Source of the DNA: CAVYPR01 sp052145775 | GTDB taxonomy: Bacteria; Actinomycetota; Acidimicrobiia; Acidimicrobiales; RAAP-2 | Assembly: GCA_052145775.1 (NCBI GenBank) | Contig: JBKQNY010000166.1 | Coordinates: 1-43,987 of the forward strand | Direction of reading: 5' to 3' | DNA: 43,987 nucleotides | Shown: piece by piece, positions 15,998-24,635 of the stretch | Layout of the letters: each line of letters opens with the position of its first letter | Numbering within the stretch: position 1 is the stretch's first letter | Notes under the pieces: generated by a model | Seen by the model: the letters and a program-made list of their open reading frames with translations, nothing else | Told to the model about the DNA's origin: nothing | The model's database searches: none | Position numbers and translations under genes: made by a program

Positions 15998-18199
15998 TCA
16001 GGTCCTGGCGAGAAGCGACCCGCCGGAACCGGTCCTGGCCGACCGCACCCCCACCTTGACCGCCGCCACGGCGAACTGCACTGTGGCGGAGCCCTGGCTG
16101 TAGCCGGTGGCGGTCACCGTCGCCTTGGCGCAGTAGGAGCCGATGGCGGTGGTGGTGTAGCTGATGACCACCGTCCCGGCCGATCCGGTGCGGCCCGAAC
16201 CCGACGCCAGCGGCGAGCCCGAGCAGCTCGCGCCGTAGACGCTGAGCTGCACCGTCGCACCATCGATCCCGGTGTTGGAGGTGCCGGTCGCCTTCACGGT
16301 CAGCGGGACCTTGTACCTCGTGCCGGCCCTGGACGTGGTCCCGGCCGTGATCGACACCTTCACGGTCGGCGTGACCTGCACTGTGACCGTCGCCGACCCA
16401 CTGACCGCGCCCTGGGTGGCGGACACCGAGCCCTTCGACACGGCCGTTGACGGCGCCGTCAGTTTGGTGGTGGCGCCGGACGTCGTCGAGAGCGATCCCC
16501 CCGTCGTGGTGGACCATGTCGGGTCGAACCCGTTGGTGACCGCATTGCCGTAGCTGTCGTAGCCGGACGCCGTGAACACCTGGGTGGCCCCGGCTGCCAG
16601 GGTGACAGTGGAGGGGGACACGGTGATCTTCGCCAGTGTCCCGGGCTGGACGGTCTCGTTCTGCGTGGCCGTGGTCCAGCCGCTGGCCGTGGCGCTGAGG
16701 GTCGGCGAACCGGCCACGGTGTCCTCGTAGTACGCCGTCGCGCCCGTGGACCCTGCGGCCACCGGGACTGTGAGTGTGCGGGTGAAGGCGCCGGTCGGCG
16801 CGGACGAGAACGTGCCGGCCGACGAGGTCGTGCTCAGCTTGACGCTCACCCCGCCCGCGGGTGCCGGGCTGCTCAGGTGCACTGTCACCGCGGCCGAGGG
16901 CTTCCCGGCCGTCAGGGTCTGCGGCGCCGTGCTGAACGACAGGTTCCCGACCGGCGCGCCGTTGATCGACCCCTCCGCCGTGTTCCAACTGCCCAGTCCG
17001 GTGCAGAGGCTGTAACCCTTCTCGCAGGGGTGCCCGTTGCTCCCGCTGGTGACGTTGTAGAAGGGGATGTTCGCCCCGTAGACGTATGTGGCGTTCACGT
17101 GGGACCCGGTCGAGGCCGAGTGCGCCGCCCACATCACGGTGGAGGCGCTGGTCCCCCCGACCGTGATCCAGCCCGACAGGCCTGTGCTCAACTTCCGAGA
17201 GTCGTAGACCGAGACCCCGGTCGCGGGGTTCGCGTCCAGGGCGACGTCGGGGGTCGCCCTCTTCCCGGCGCATGTGGCCCCGGCCTGGTCGTAGGTCGGG
17301 AACGACTTCTGTGCGGCCGTCGGTTTCTCGACCTGGCTGCAGCCGCCTCCCGCTGTCGACCAGGCCGTCTCGCTCTTCCAGGCGGTGGTGGCCGTTGTGA
17401 CGTTCAGGGTCGTCCCACCCACCGAGACCACGTCAGGCGAGGTCGACGGGTAGATGACCGACGACGCCGAGTCACCAGCAGCGGCGAAGAAGCTCACGCC
17501 CGGCGTCAGGGCGAAGTCCCCGTCGTAGCTGGTCTCGCCCGAGAACTCTGTGCCACCCCAGCTCATCGACACGTACTGCGCGTGCTTGGCCGCATAGGTC
17601 ACGGCCGTAAAGAGGTTGGTGTCGCTCGACGTGCTGGCCTCGACCAACATGACGTGGGCCGCCGGGGCCAGAGCGTGGGCCCACTCCACGTCGAGGCTGA
17701 TCTCGAGCCCCCAACCCGATGTGACAGAGGGATAGGTGGTCCCGCCGGTCTGGTTGACCTTGATGAAGCAGCCGTTTGTCGTGGTGCAGGCGGGCAGGCC
17801 GAACTGGCTCGAGACGGACGACAGGTTGCCGGCGATTGTCGGGTCATCGTAGGCGTCGACGACGGCGATCGTCTCGCCCGCGCCGCCGTTCGTGCCCGAG
17901 AAGCCGTAGGCGGTTGTGAGGGCAGCCGGCGAGAGGCCGGATGGTCCGGGGGCCGACGCCTCCGGCGCCGCCGCGGCCGCCGAACGCGCACTGCCGGAGC
18001 CGCCCGACGCCGTGCCCGACCCCACGAACACGCGTGCCAGGCAGGTGGCGAAGCCCGCCTGTGCCGGGGGGCACGGGTCCGACGCCGTCGGTGCGGCGCC
18101 CCCAGGTCGCCCCTGGTTCGATGCACCGGCGGCCGGTGCGACTGCGAAGGCCGCGGCGGCCAGCACGCCGAGTACGGCGAAGACTCTCCCCTGCACCAT
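15998..18199 (-). CDS. secreted sedolisin (S53) protease with Ig-like C-terminal repeats
   Basis: A 733-residue exported serine-carboxyl peptidase. The Sec signal is residues 1-25 (VFAVLGVLAAAAFAVAPAAGA). The catalytic Glu166 and Asp170 lie in GLEISLDVEWAH with the family's four-residue spacing, the oxyanion Asp243 in FFAAAGDSAS, and the nucleophile Ser351 in GGTSAS. The TGLGSWN motif near 400 closes the catalytic domain. No recognisable pro-kumamolisin activation domain precedes it; only about 65 Ala/Ser/Pro-rich residues lie between signal and core. Residues from about 415 on are beta-rich Ig-like (Big/bacterial Ig) repeats, and there is no anchor motif. The start was moved down from an upstream open frame (to 18415) to the ATG at 18199, which has the signal peptide and a GGGGG-type RBS. 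Confidence 0.85.
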   Translation of the reverse strand: MVQGRVFAVLGVLAAAAFAVAPAAGASNQGRPGGAAPTASDPCPPAQAGFATCLARVFVGSGTASGGSGSARSAAAAAPEASAPGPSGLSPAALTTAYGFSGTNGGAGETIAVVDAYDDPTIAGNLSSVSSQFGLPACTTTNGCFIKVNQTGGTTYPSVTSGWGLEISLDVEWAHALAPAAHVMLVEASTSSDTNLFTAVTYAAKHAQYVSMSWGGTEFSGETSYDGDFALTPGVSFFAAAGDSASSVIYPSTSPDVVSVGGTTLNVTTATTAWKSETAWSTAGGGCSQVEKPTAAQKSFPTYDQAGATCAGKRATPDVALDANPATGVSVYDSRKLSTGLSGWITVGGTSASTVMWAAHSASTGSHVNATYVYGANIPFYNVTSGSNGHPCEKGYSLCTGLGSWNTAEGSINGAPVGNLSFSTAPQTLTAGKPSAAVTVHLSSPAPAGGVSVKLSTTSSAGTFSSAPTGAFTRTLTVPVAAGSTGATAYYEDTVAGSPTLSATASGWTTATQNETVQPGTLAKITVSPSTVTLAAGATQVFTASGYDSYGNAVTNGFDPTWSTTTGGSLSTTSGATTKLTAPSTAVSKGSVSATQGAVSGSATVTVQVTPTVKVSITAGTTSRAGTRYKVPLTVKATGTSNTGIDGATVQLSVYGASCSGSPLASGSGRTGSAGTVVISYTTTAIGSYCAKATVTATGYSQGSATVQFAVAAVKVGVRSARTGSGGSLLART

Positions 18200-18243
18200 C
18201 CCTGCCCCCTTCAACCCCACAGGCACCCCCAAGGCGCAGCGAC

Positions 18244-18272
18244 AGCCTAACCGGCACCGAGCCCGCTGGGAA
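18244..18272 (-). promoter_or_regulatory. sedolisin promoter
   Basis: On the minus strand, TTCCCA (18272-18267) and TAGGCT (18249-18244) are separated by 17 bp and give a start about 38 nt upstream of the sedolisin ATG. The -10 matches the TAGGNT pattern of other promoters here; the -35 is weak. Confidence 0.45.
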
Positions 18273-18297
18273 CCCTCGCCCTGGAAGACTGCGTGCG

Positions 18298-18762
18298 GTG
18301 CACCTCCGCCGAGCCCTCTTGGCTTCCGTCTTCGTGTGGCTGCTCGGTGCCGCCTTGGTCTCGACCGCCGCCGGCCCGTTCGAGCCGTCGATGCACCTCG
18401 CGGCGGCTGCCTCACCGGACCGCTCCACCCGCTCGGTCTCCGGACACTCGGGACCGACCTCCGTCCGACTCACGGTCGAGCCGGCGCAGGGGCGCACGAG
18501 CGCGGTCCTCGGGTTCGCCATCTCGGTCACGGTGCGGGCTCCGCAGGGAGCCCTCGCCTACCAGCTCGCCTTCGGGGATGGCACAGTCTCGGATCCCGCG
18601 GTCCCCCTGGTGTGCCTGCGCACACCGCGGCCGACCGGATCCAGGACGTGGCTGGTCCACCACCGCTATCGCCATCCGGGCACCTACCGGGTCGTGGTCA
18701 CCGCGTGGGCGGAGTGCACCACCGGGCGGGCGTCGGCCGCGGCCACCGTGACGGTGGGGTGA
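18298..18762 (+). CDS. secreted PKD-like domain protein
   Basis: A 154-residue exported protein. The N-terminal signal HLRRALLASVFVWLLGAALV is followed by a Ser/Pro-rich linker. A single PKD-like beta-sandwich follows, with the AYQLAFGDGTVSD strand-turn and the HHRYRHPGTYRVVVTA segment characteristic of the fold. Two Cys (in VCLRTP and ECTTG) may form a disulfide. The start is GTG 18298; the longer upstream frame overlaps the divergent sedolisin gene and is not protein-like. It is divergent from the sedolisin (98 bp between starts), so the two may be co-regulated secreted proteins. A wall or polymer binding role is only a guess. Confidence 0.75.
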   Translation: MHLRRALLASVFVWLLGAALVSTAAGPFEPSMHLAAAASPDRSTRSVSGHSGPTSVRLTVEPAQGRTSAVLGFAISVTVRAPQGALAYQLAFGDGTVSDPAVPLVCLRTPRPTGSRTWLVHHRYRHPGTYRVVVTAWAECTTGRASAAATVTVG

Positions 18763-18801
18763 GCCGGGGTCGGCGGCCCCGCGTCGGTACCCTGCGTTCC
18801 C

Positions 18802-18807
18802 TAGGAT
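18802..18807 (+). promoter_or_regulatory. -10 box for the 18815/18841 genes
   Basis: TAGGAT lies 7 bp before the ATG at 18815, the spacing expected of a leaderless transcript. No good -35 box is seen. Confidence 0.45.
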
Positions 18808-18814
18808 CAGTGCC

Positions 18815-18844
18815 ATGGACCCGCGACAGTGCCGTCCGGCATGA
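18815..18844 (+). CDS. nine-codon leaderless upstream ORF
   Basis: ATG to TGA encoding MDPRQCRPA. The TGA (18842-18844) overlaps the ATG (18841-18843) of the next gene in an ATGA arrangement, and the ATG sits just where transcription from the TAGGAT box should start. A ribosome that begins on the leaderless mini-ORF would terminate on the next start codon and could re-initiate. The peptide itself is probably not functional. This is inference from spacing alone. Confidence 0.35.
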   Translation: MDPRQCRPA

Positions 18845-19497
18845 GCCTCCCGCCGGGCCTGCGCACGCCCGGTCAGGGACCGGATTCGGCTGCCGCGGCC
18901 CACGAGCGGCCGCCGTTGACGACGCGGACCATCCTGCTCCTCAGCGTCGCCGGGGTCGTCGTCCTGGCCGCGGTCGGCGTGACGGTCGCCGTGCTCGCCT
19001 CGGGTTCCGGCGGGAGCGGCTACACCGGCCCGCTCGGCTCGAACCCCAAGGGCGTCGGCTACACCTCCACTTCGGCCGCCACAGGGACAACAGCCACAAG
19101 CCCGAGTGGCGCCTCGGGAACCGGGGCGTCCGGCGCCGCCGGGAGCGCCGGCACCTCGGCGGCCGGGGCGACAGGGGGATCGGGCGGGGAGTCCGTCACG
19201 CCGGCCACACCCTCGGCGGCCGGTGCCGCCACCACGACACCGTCGGCAGCCGCCGGATCGGGGTCGCTCGGCGGCGGACGCGGCGGGACCACCGCAGGGG
19301 CGGCCGGAGCCGGCGGTGCGACGGGCGCCGGGGCCGGGACAACAGCGGCCGCGGCGGCCGCGGCCGGCGCCTCGGGGAACCCGGGGACGGGTTCCAGCAC
19401 ACTCTCGGCGGCCGCTGCGGCCTCGGGGAACGGCCAGGCGGCGGGGACACCCGCCGCGGCGGCGGCTGCCCAGTCCTACCAGTCGGGCGGCGGTTGA
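18841..19497 (+). CDS. membrane-anchored Ala/Gly/Ser/Thr-rich protein
   Basis: A 218-residue protein with a cytoplasmic N-terminus, one membrane helix (about residues 30-53, ILLLSVAGVVVLAAVGVTVAV) and an external low-complexity tail of Ala, Gly, Ser and Thr with little else. Such tails are typical of surface-anchored spacer proteins in actinobacteria. ATG 18841 and GTG 18829 are both in frame; I choose 18841 because of the ATGA overlap with the preceding mini-ORF. It converges on the ABC permease gene with only 13 bp between stops. No function can be given. Confidence 0.65.
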   Translation: MSLPPGLRTPGQGPDSAAAAHERPPLTTRTILLLSVAGVVVLAAVGVTVAVLASGSGGSGYTGPLGSNPKGVGYTSTSAATGTTATSPSGASGTGASGAAGSAGTSAAGATGGSGGESVTPATPSAAGAATTTPSAAAGSGSLGGGRGGTTAGAAGAGGATGAGAGTTAAAAAAAGASGNPGTGSSTLSAAAAASGNGQAAGTPAAAAAAQSYQSGGG

Positions 19498-19510
19498 CCC
19501 CTCCGTCGAT

Positions 19511-20695
19511 TCAGCCCAGGCGGAGGGTCTCGAGCGGCTCGAGGCGGGCCGCCTTGATGGAGGGATAGAGCCCGGCCACGACCGCCACAAAGAGGGCCAG
19601 GCCCATCCAAAGCGGGATCTGGCCGTAGTCGATGACCACGACCCAATTGGCCAGGGCGGACACCGCATAGACGATGCCCACCCCGATCACGGCGCCGAGG
19701 AGGCCACCGAGCAGCCCGACGAAGAGCGACTCGAGGAGGAACTGCAGGCCGATCTTGGCCCGGTTGTGGCCCAGGGCGCGGCGGATCCCGATCTCCGACG
19801 AGCGCTGGATCACCGAGATGGACATGACGTTGGCGATGCCGATCCCGCCGACGGTGAGTGCCAGGAGCCCCGCCAGCAGCGCCACCTCCTGCAGCGTCTT
19901 ATTGGCCTGGGCCTGGGCCTGGAGGGCGTCGCTGGGGATCTGGGTCGAGACCTGGTTGGGTCCGCCCAAGCTGATGGCCGTCGGGATGACGTTGGCGGTC
20001 GCCTGGGTGGTGCCGGTCTGGGCCCGGATGTAGAGCTGATTGGGGTGGCCGTTGCTGCCCAGGACGTTCTTGGCGGCCCACTCGGTGATGAAGGCGGCGT
20101 TGTCCAGTGTCGGGTCGAGCGGCACGGCCCCGAGCACGCCCACCACCCCGAAGTTCTCCCCGTTGAGCTGGACCGTGCGGATCTCCCCGGGCAGGTAGCC
20201 GTACTGATGGGCGATGCCCTCGCCCAGGACGACCGAGCGCAGGTGCAGCTGGGTGTCGGCGGAGTTCAGCCAGCGCCCGTCGATCATCGGGACCTCGAGG
20301 ACGGCGGGGAGGTTGGTGCCGGCGGCCCGGATGGGGGCGGGAAACGCCTGGTAGTAGCTGCTCGCCCCAGCTATGGGGAGGGCGACGACGCCCGAGATGT
20401 TGGCCGTGGCCGCCGCACTGGTGACGGTGGACACGTCCTGGACGCGCGCCACGGCGTCCTCGGGGAATGAGGGATTCTGCGACCCGAAGGTGCCCCCGGC
20501 CTGGGCGATGATCAGGTTGGTGCCGAGCTTGGACAGCTGCGACTGGAGGGCGCCCTTGGCGCTCTCGGTGAGGCCGACCGCGCTGACCATGGCCGCCACT
20601 CCGATCACCGGCCCCAGCATGATCAGCAGCGTCCTGACCTTCCGTGCCTTGAGGCCGGACCACGCCACGCCGAGGAGGTCGCGCACCTCGCTCAC
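19511..20695 (-). CDS. MacB-type ABC transporter permease
   Basis: A 394-residue FtsX/MacB-family permease. A first membrane helix follows KARKVRTLLIMLGPVIGVAA (about 17-36), then a large extracytoplasmic domain (about 45-265), then three C-terminal helices starting at LLAGLLALTVGGIGIANVM. SEIGIRRALGHNRAKI is the conserved cytoplasmic coupling loop of the family. It is last in the leftward operon with the ATPase (40 bp gap), adaptor and lipoprotein. MacB-type systems act as mechanotransmission machines that push substrates or release lipoproteins and do not pump through a channel. Confidence 0.92.
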   Translation of the reverse strand: MSEVRDLLGVAWSGLKARKVRTLLIMLGPVIGVAAMVSAVGLTESAKGALQSQLSKLGTNLIIAQAGGTFGSQNPSFPEDAVARVQDVSTVTSAAATANISGVVALPIAGASSYYQAFPAPIRAAGTNLPAVLEVPMIDGRWLNSADTQLHLRSVVLGEGIAHQYGYLPGEIRTVQLNGENFGVVGVLGAVPLDPTLDNAAFITEWAAKNVLGSNGHPNQLYIRAQTGTTQATANVIPTAISLGGPNQVSTQIPSDALQAQAQANKTLQEVALLAGLLALTVGGIGIANVMSISVIQRSSEIGIRRALGHNRAKIGLQFLLESLFVGLLGGLLGAVIGVGIVYAVSALANWVVVIDYGQIPLWMGLALFVAVVAGLYPSIKAARLEPLETLRLG

Positions 20696-20735
20696 GGTCG
20701 GCCCCAGGCACGGGGACGGGTCCCGGTGCCCCCGT

Positions 20736-21524
20736 TCACCGGGCCGCCTCGACCCGCTCGACGTCGGCGACGATCCGCCCGTCGCTCATCGAGACCTGCC
20801 GGCGGGTGGTGCCGGCCACGGTGTGGTCGTGGGTCACCATCACGACGGCCCGGTCAGGCGCCTGCAGACCGCGGAAGATCTCGAGCACGTGGGCGGCGTT
20901 GACCGAGTCGAGGGCACCGGTCGGTTCGTCGGCGAGGATCATGAGGGGGTCGGTGACGATCGACCTGGCCAGGGCCACCCGCTGCTGCTCGCCGCCGGAC
21001 ATCTGCACTGGCCGGTGGCCGGCCCGCGCCCCCAACCCGAGCCGCTCGAGCGCCGCGTAGGCCCGCTCCTGGCGCTCCTTGGGCCGGATGTCGCGGTAGA
21101 GGAGGGCCGTCTCGACGTTGCCCATCGCCGTGAGGTGCGGGATCAGGTGGAACTGCTGGAACACGAAGCCGATCGAGTTGCCCCGCAGCTTCGAGCGGGT
21201 GGGGTCGTCGAGCTCGCTCACGTCCTGCCCGGCGATGCGGACGGTGCCCGCCGTCGGGAGGTCGAGCACGCCCAGCAGCCCCAGCATGGTCGACTTCCCA
21301 GAGCCCGAGGGTCCGACGATCGACATGAAGTCGCCCGGCATGATCCGCAGCGACACCTCCCTCAGGGCATAGACCCTCACCTCCTCGCCGTAGACGCGCG
21401 AAACCGACTCGAGCTCGAGCAGCGGTTCGCCCTCTCCTCCGCGGCCGTGGGCCGGGAGGCCGTACGGGGGCGTGGCGTTGGCCGGGGCGTAGTCGACCGG
21501 GGGGCCCGTTGGCTGGTCGACCAT
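20736..21524 (-). CDS. MacB/LolD-type ABC transporter ATPase
   Basis: A 262-residue ATP-binding subunit. Walker A GPSGSGKS is at 71-78, the Q-loop at QQFHL, the signature MSGGEQQ at 175-181, and Walker B ILADEP at 196-201. About 35 Pro/Gly-rich residues extend the N-terminus. The next upstream gene (adaptor) ends only 2 bp before the ATG, so translation is probably coupled. Together with the permease it forms the energy unit. Confidence 0.93.
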   Translation of the reverse strand: MVDQPTGPPVDYAPANATPPYGLPAHGRGGEGEPLLELESVSRVYGEEVRVYALREVSLRIMPGDFMSIVGPSGSGKSTMLGLLGVLDLPTAGTVRIAGQDVSELDDPTRSKLRGNSIGFVFQQFHLIPHLTAMGNVETALLYRDIRPKERQERAYAALERLGLGARAGHRPVQMSGGEQQRVALARSIVTDPLMILADEPTGALDSVNAAHVLEIFRGLQAPDRAVVMVTHDHTVAGTTRRQVSMSDGRIVADVERVEAAR

Positions 21525-21526
21525 GG

Positions 21527-23977
21527 CTACTGGTCGACCTGGGCGATCACCACTTGGCCCAGCCGCAGGCCGCTGGTGACCTGGATGTAGGAGCCCTGGG
21601 TGATCCCGGTCTGCACCGGCACCTCGGTGATCCTCCCGGTCGCCAGGTTGATCACCCGAACGACGTCCTGCCCCGTCCCGTTCTGCTTCACGGCCGAGAT
21701 GGGGACGGTCAGGGCGTTGTCCACCTGCTGGTCGACGACGGTGATCGAGACCTGCGAGCCCTCGGCGCCCTTGAGCTCGGGTGCTTCGATCCGTCCCTCG
21801 TAGAGCTGCGAGGACTGCCCGCTCGATCCGGTCGTGGTTGTCGGGGTCGAATTGAGCTCGGTGATGACGCCGGCGACCGATGTGTTCTCCCCGGCGATCT
21901 CTACCGTGCAGTGCTGGCCCACCTGCAGCTTGCTCCGCTCGGCCGCCGTGGCCTGCAGCGTGACGCTGAGGTTCGGCTCGGTGAGCGAGAGCAGCGCCTC
22001 GCCGACGGCCACCGGCGCACCAGCCTTCACGTAGACCTGGCCCACCCGGACCGGCCAGTGGTCGACGATCATGTCGGTCGGCTCGAAGACCACGTTGTTC
22101 TGGATCGACTGCAGGACGACGGTGACCTGGGTCTGCCCGGCGGCCAGCAGGGTGGTGCCGGTCAGCGGCACGTAGTTCTGCCCGGGCTGCGCCGTGCCCT
22201 CGACGGCGAAGGTGATCGAGGTGTTCTTGACCGGGGCCTGGCTGGCGGTGATGACGAAGGAGGCCGCGCCGCCCTGGCTCACCGAGGTCGTCGTCCCCGT
22301 GATTGTGAGCGTGGGGACGACCGACGAGGCGAGTGTCACGGTGGCGCTGCTGGGTGTCCCCACCGCGTAGCCTGTCCCGGGCTGGAGCGTGACGGTGAGC
22401 ACCCGGTTCGGCTCGACCTGGTTGTTGGTCACCGTCGGGACAGACACGCTGAGCGAAGTCTGACCGGCCGGGACCACGACGTTGCCCGCCGGGACCGTGT
22501 AGTCGGTCCCCGGGACGGCGGTCCCGCTGTAGCCGAGGCGCAAGGTGAGGGGGGTGGTCTGGGCCTGGCTGAGCCCGATGCTCACCTGGAAGGGGCTCCC
22601 CTTCTGCAGGTACGTCGTGGCCGAGGTGAGGGTCACCGTGGGCTTGCCCGAACTACCGGCGATGGTGACCACCGCCGCCGCCGGCGTTGTGACCGTGTAC
22701 GTGCCCCCCGCCTGGCTGAGGGATACCACCACGAATTTGTTGGGCGCGAACACGCTGGTGCTGATCGTCTTCACCGGGACACTCTCCGAGGTGGTGCCCG
22801 CAGGGAATGTGACCACCGGGTTGACCGGGTCGTAGTCGGTCCCCGCTACGGCACTTCCGGCGACCGAGAGGATCACCTGAAGGTTCTTGTACGAGGCCTG
22901 ATTGGCGGTGATGGTGAGTGTCGCCGTCTGGCCGGGCGTGACCGTGGTGGTCCCGGTGATCTTCATGGCCGGCGCGTTGGTGTCGATGATGGTGGCCTGG
23001 GCCGAACCCGGTGTGCCGACCTGATACCCCGATCCCGGCGCGATGGAGAGCACGACGGTGGGGTTGGGCTCGATCAGTGTGTTGGTCTTGGTCGTAACGA
23101 TCACCTGGGCGGAGGTGCTCCCCGGGGGCAAGGTCACCGAGGTCGGCGGGCTCACGATGTCCTGGGGGCCGGCCGTCCCTCCGGCGGTCAGGTTCACGGT
23201 GAGGGAGCTGGACGGCGCTGAGGACGCCGAGATCTCGTACTCGATGGGCGCGCCCTGGCTCACCTTGGAATCGAGGGCGGAGATGGTGAGCACCGGTCCC
23301 GGTGTGGCGGCCGGTTCGACCGACGTCACGTCCGAGGCCAGCACCACGTGGGCACCCCCTGACGTGCGGGCCGCCGTCTGGGCGGGGGGCGGCCCGATGA
23401 TCAGGCCGGCCGACCCCTGCGCACCCACCTTGTAGCTGGCACTTTGCTCCAAGGAGACTGAGACCGACTCGGGGTTGGCCGGGGTGGAGTTGGGATAGTG
23501 CTGCTGGGCCTGCCACTGGGCCAGGGCGTACTCGGTCTGCTGGTTGAAGTAGTTGTTCATGGGTCCGGGGTCGTCGCCGGCCGCCGCCAGGATCTGCTTC
23601 AACTGCAGGACGTCCTGACCCTGGTCCCCCGCCTGCAGGGACCGGAAGAAGGGAACTGTCCCGTCCTCGGCGATGGCGTCACGGCCGTTGATGGCGAACA
23701 TGGCCTGGCTGGCCTGCACCGCCTTGTCGTTTGTGGCGTAGACCGCACTCATCACGCCCTCGTTGGCTGCGGTGACATTGCGGATCTGCTTGCGCACGAG
23801 TGTCCCGTTCAGAGACACCGTGTCCTGCAGGGTCCGCGACTGGACCCGGCTGAAGACCACGACCTCGTTGCTGTTGGCCGAGGTGCTACCACCGGCGAAG
23901 GCGAGGGACAGCCCTGCGGCCAGCAGGGCGACGACCACGATCCCGGCGATGATGAACTTCCTGGGCAACGCGATCAC
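21527..23977 (-). CDS. HlyD-like adaptor with peptidoglycan-binding segment and four inserted Calx-beta-like repeats
   Basis: An 816-residue membrane-anchored adaptor. A helix at 8-29 is followed by an HlyD-type first half (45-105), then a peptidoglycan-binding-like segment RSLQAGDQGQDVLQLKQIL (112-130) with its usual ALAQWQAQQHYP ending. Four beta repeats of about 100 residues follow (227-330, 336-440, 445-549, 553-640), carrying the Calx-beta pattern LT(V/L)..GGTA.PG.DY, PAG.TS..V and (V/I)EPN. The adaptor core resumes with VGQVYVKAGAPVAVGEALLSL (645-665) and ends in a beta-barrel part (LTVPISAVKQNGTG). The usual actinobacterial form lacks the insert. It is second gene of the export operon; the GTG start has a GGGGGAG leader. 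Confidence 0.8.
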   Translation of the reverse strand: MIALPRKFIIAGIVVVALLAAGLSLAFAGGSTSANSNEVVVFSRVQSRTLQDTVSLNGTLVRKQIRNVTAANEGVMSAVYATNDKAVQASQAMFAINGRDAIAEDGTVPFFRSLQAGDQGQDVLQLKQILAAAGDDPGPMNNYFNQQTEYALAQWQAQQHYPNSTPANPESVSVSLEQSASYKVGAQGSAGLIIGPPPAQTAARTSGGAHVVLASDVTSVEPAATPGPVLTISALDSKVSQGAPIEYEISASSAPSSSLTVNLTAGGTAGPQDIVSPPTSVTLPPGSTSAQVIVTTKTNTLIEPNPTVVLSIAPGSGYQVGTPGSAQATIIDTNAPAMKITGTTTVTPGQTATLTITANQASYKNLQVILSVAGSAVAGTDYDPVNPVVTFPAGTTSESVPVKTISTSVFAPNKFVVVSLSQAGGTYTVTTPAAAVVTIAGSSGKPTVTLTSATTYLQKGSPFQVSIGLSQAQTTPLTLRLGYSGTAVPGTDYTVPAGNVVVPAGQTSLSVSVPTVTNNQVEPNRVLTVTLQPGTGYAVGTPSSATVTLASSVVPTLTITGTTTSVSQGGAASFVITASQAPVKNTSITFAVEGTAQPGQNYVPLTGTTLLAAGQTQVTVVLQSIQNNVVFEPTDMIVDHWPVRVGQVYVKAGAPVAVGEALLSLTEPNLSVTLQATAAERSKLQVGQHCTVEIAGENTSVAGVITELNSTPTTTTGSSGQSSQLYEGRIEAPELKGAEGSQVSITVVDQQVDNALTVPISAVKQNGTGQDVVRVINLATGRITEVPVQTGITQGSYIQVTSGLRLGQVVIAQVDQ

Positions 23978-23993
23978 TCCCCCCGGTACGACG

Positions 23994-24635
23994 TCATGAC
24001 GATACTTCCGCCTCCGCCTTGGCGGCGCAGGCCTGGAGGTCGGAGCTGGACAGGAGGCTCTGTCCCGGCGGCGGCTTCAGTTGGGGCGCGCTCGTGGCGC
24101 CGAAGGAGAAGAGGAGTCCCTTTGTGTTGGGCTTGGGTTCGGGGATCTGCCAACCGCGCCCGATCATGCACGTGCGCCACTTGAGGTAGATCTTGTTCTC
24201 CTTCTTCACCTGTGTGGGGGTGAGATTCTCCTGAGCGGTCTGCTCGGCCTTGAGGGCCTGGAGGATCTTGCTCTGGGCGGCGCATGTCCCCAGCGCCTTG
24301 AGGTAGTTGGGATTGTTGGCCGGCGAGCTCGGGTCGCTGGCGTTCGGCGCCCCGATGAAGGTCACGCCCTTCGTCGACAGGCAGGCCTGGAAGTCCCCGA
24401 GCGCCGTGAAGAGCGCCGTCGTAGTGTTCTCCTTGGCCAGGGGGATGGTGCCGACGGTGGAGCCGTTCTTCCCGTGGCCGCCCAGATGGGGGACGTCGGC
24501 TCTGGGAATCTGCCCGGCGGCGACGTAACTGACGGTCCCGCTGGTGGTCCCGGTGCCGCACCCTGCGGCCAGGGCGGCCAGGGCGGCCAGGGCCACGAGC
24601 GCCGCCCCCGACCTCCGTCCCAGCCTGCCGACCAA
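23994..24635 (-). CDS. putative lipoprotein of the MacB operon
   Basis: A 213-residue exported protein with a lipobox LAAGC (Cys26 would be lipidated). The mature part is soluble and has four more Cys (FQACLSTKG, LGTCAAQS, WRTCMIGRGW, DLQACAAK), probably two disulfides. It has no domain I recognise, although similar Cys-containing lipoproteins accompany MacB operons in actinobacteria. The start is TTG at 24635 and not certain; TACCAT on the minus strand at 24745-24740 is a possible -10. It leads the operon, 16 bp before the adaptor, which suggests a substrate-delivery or substrate role. Confidence 0.7.
   Translation of the reverse strand: MVGRLGRRSGAALVALAALAALAAGCGTGTTSGTVSYVAAGQIPRADVPHLGGHGKNGSTVGTIPLAKENTTTALFTALGDFQACLSTKGVTFIGAPNASDPSSPANNPNYLKALGTCAAQSKILQALKAEQTAQENLTPTQVKKENKIYLKWRTCMIGRGWQIPEPKPNTKGLLFSFGATSAPQLKPPPGQSLLSSSDLQACAAKAEAEVSS

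Noticed and set aside
21509..23221. 570-residue plus-strand open frame opposite the adaptor
   Set aside because: Arg/Gly-rich text in the antisense of a real gene with clear domains; typical of high-G+C shadow frames.
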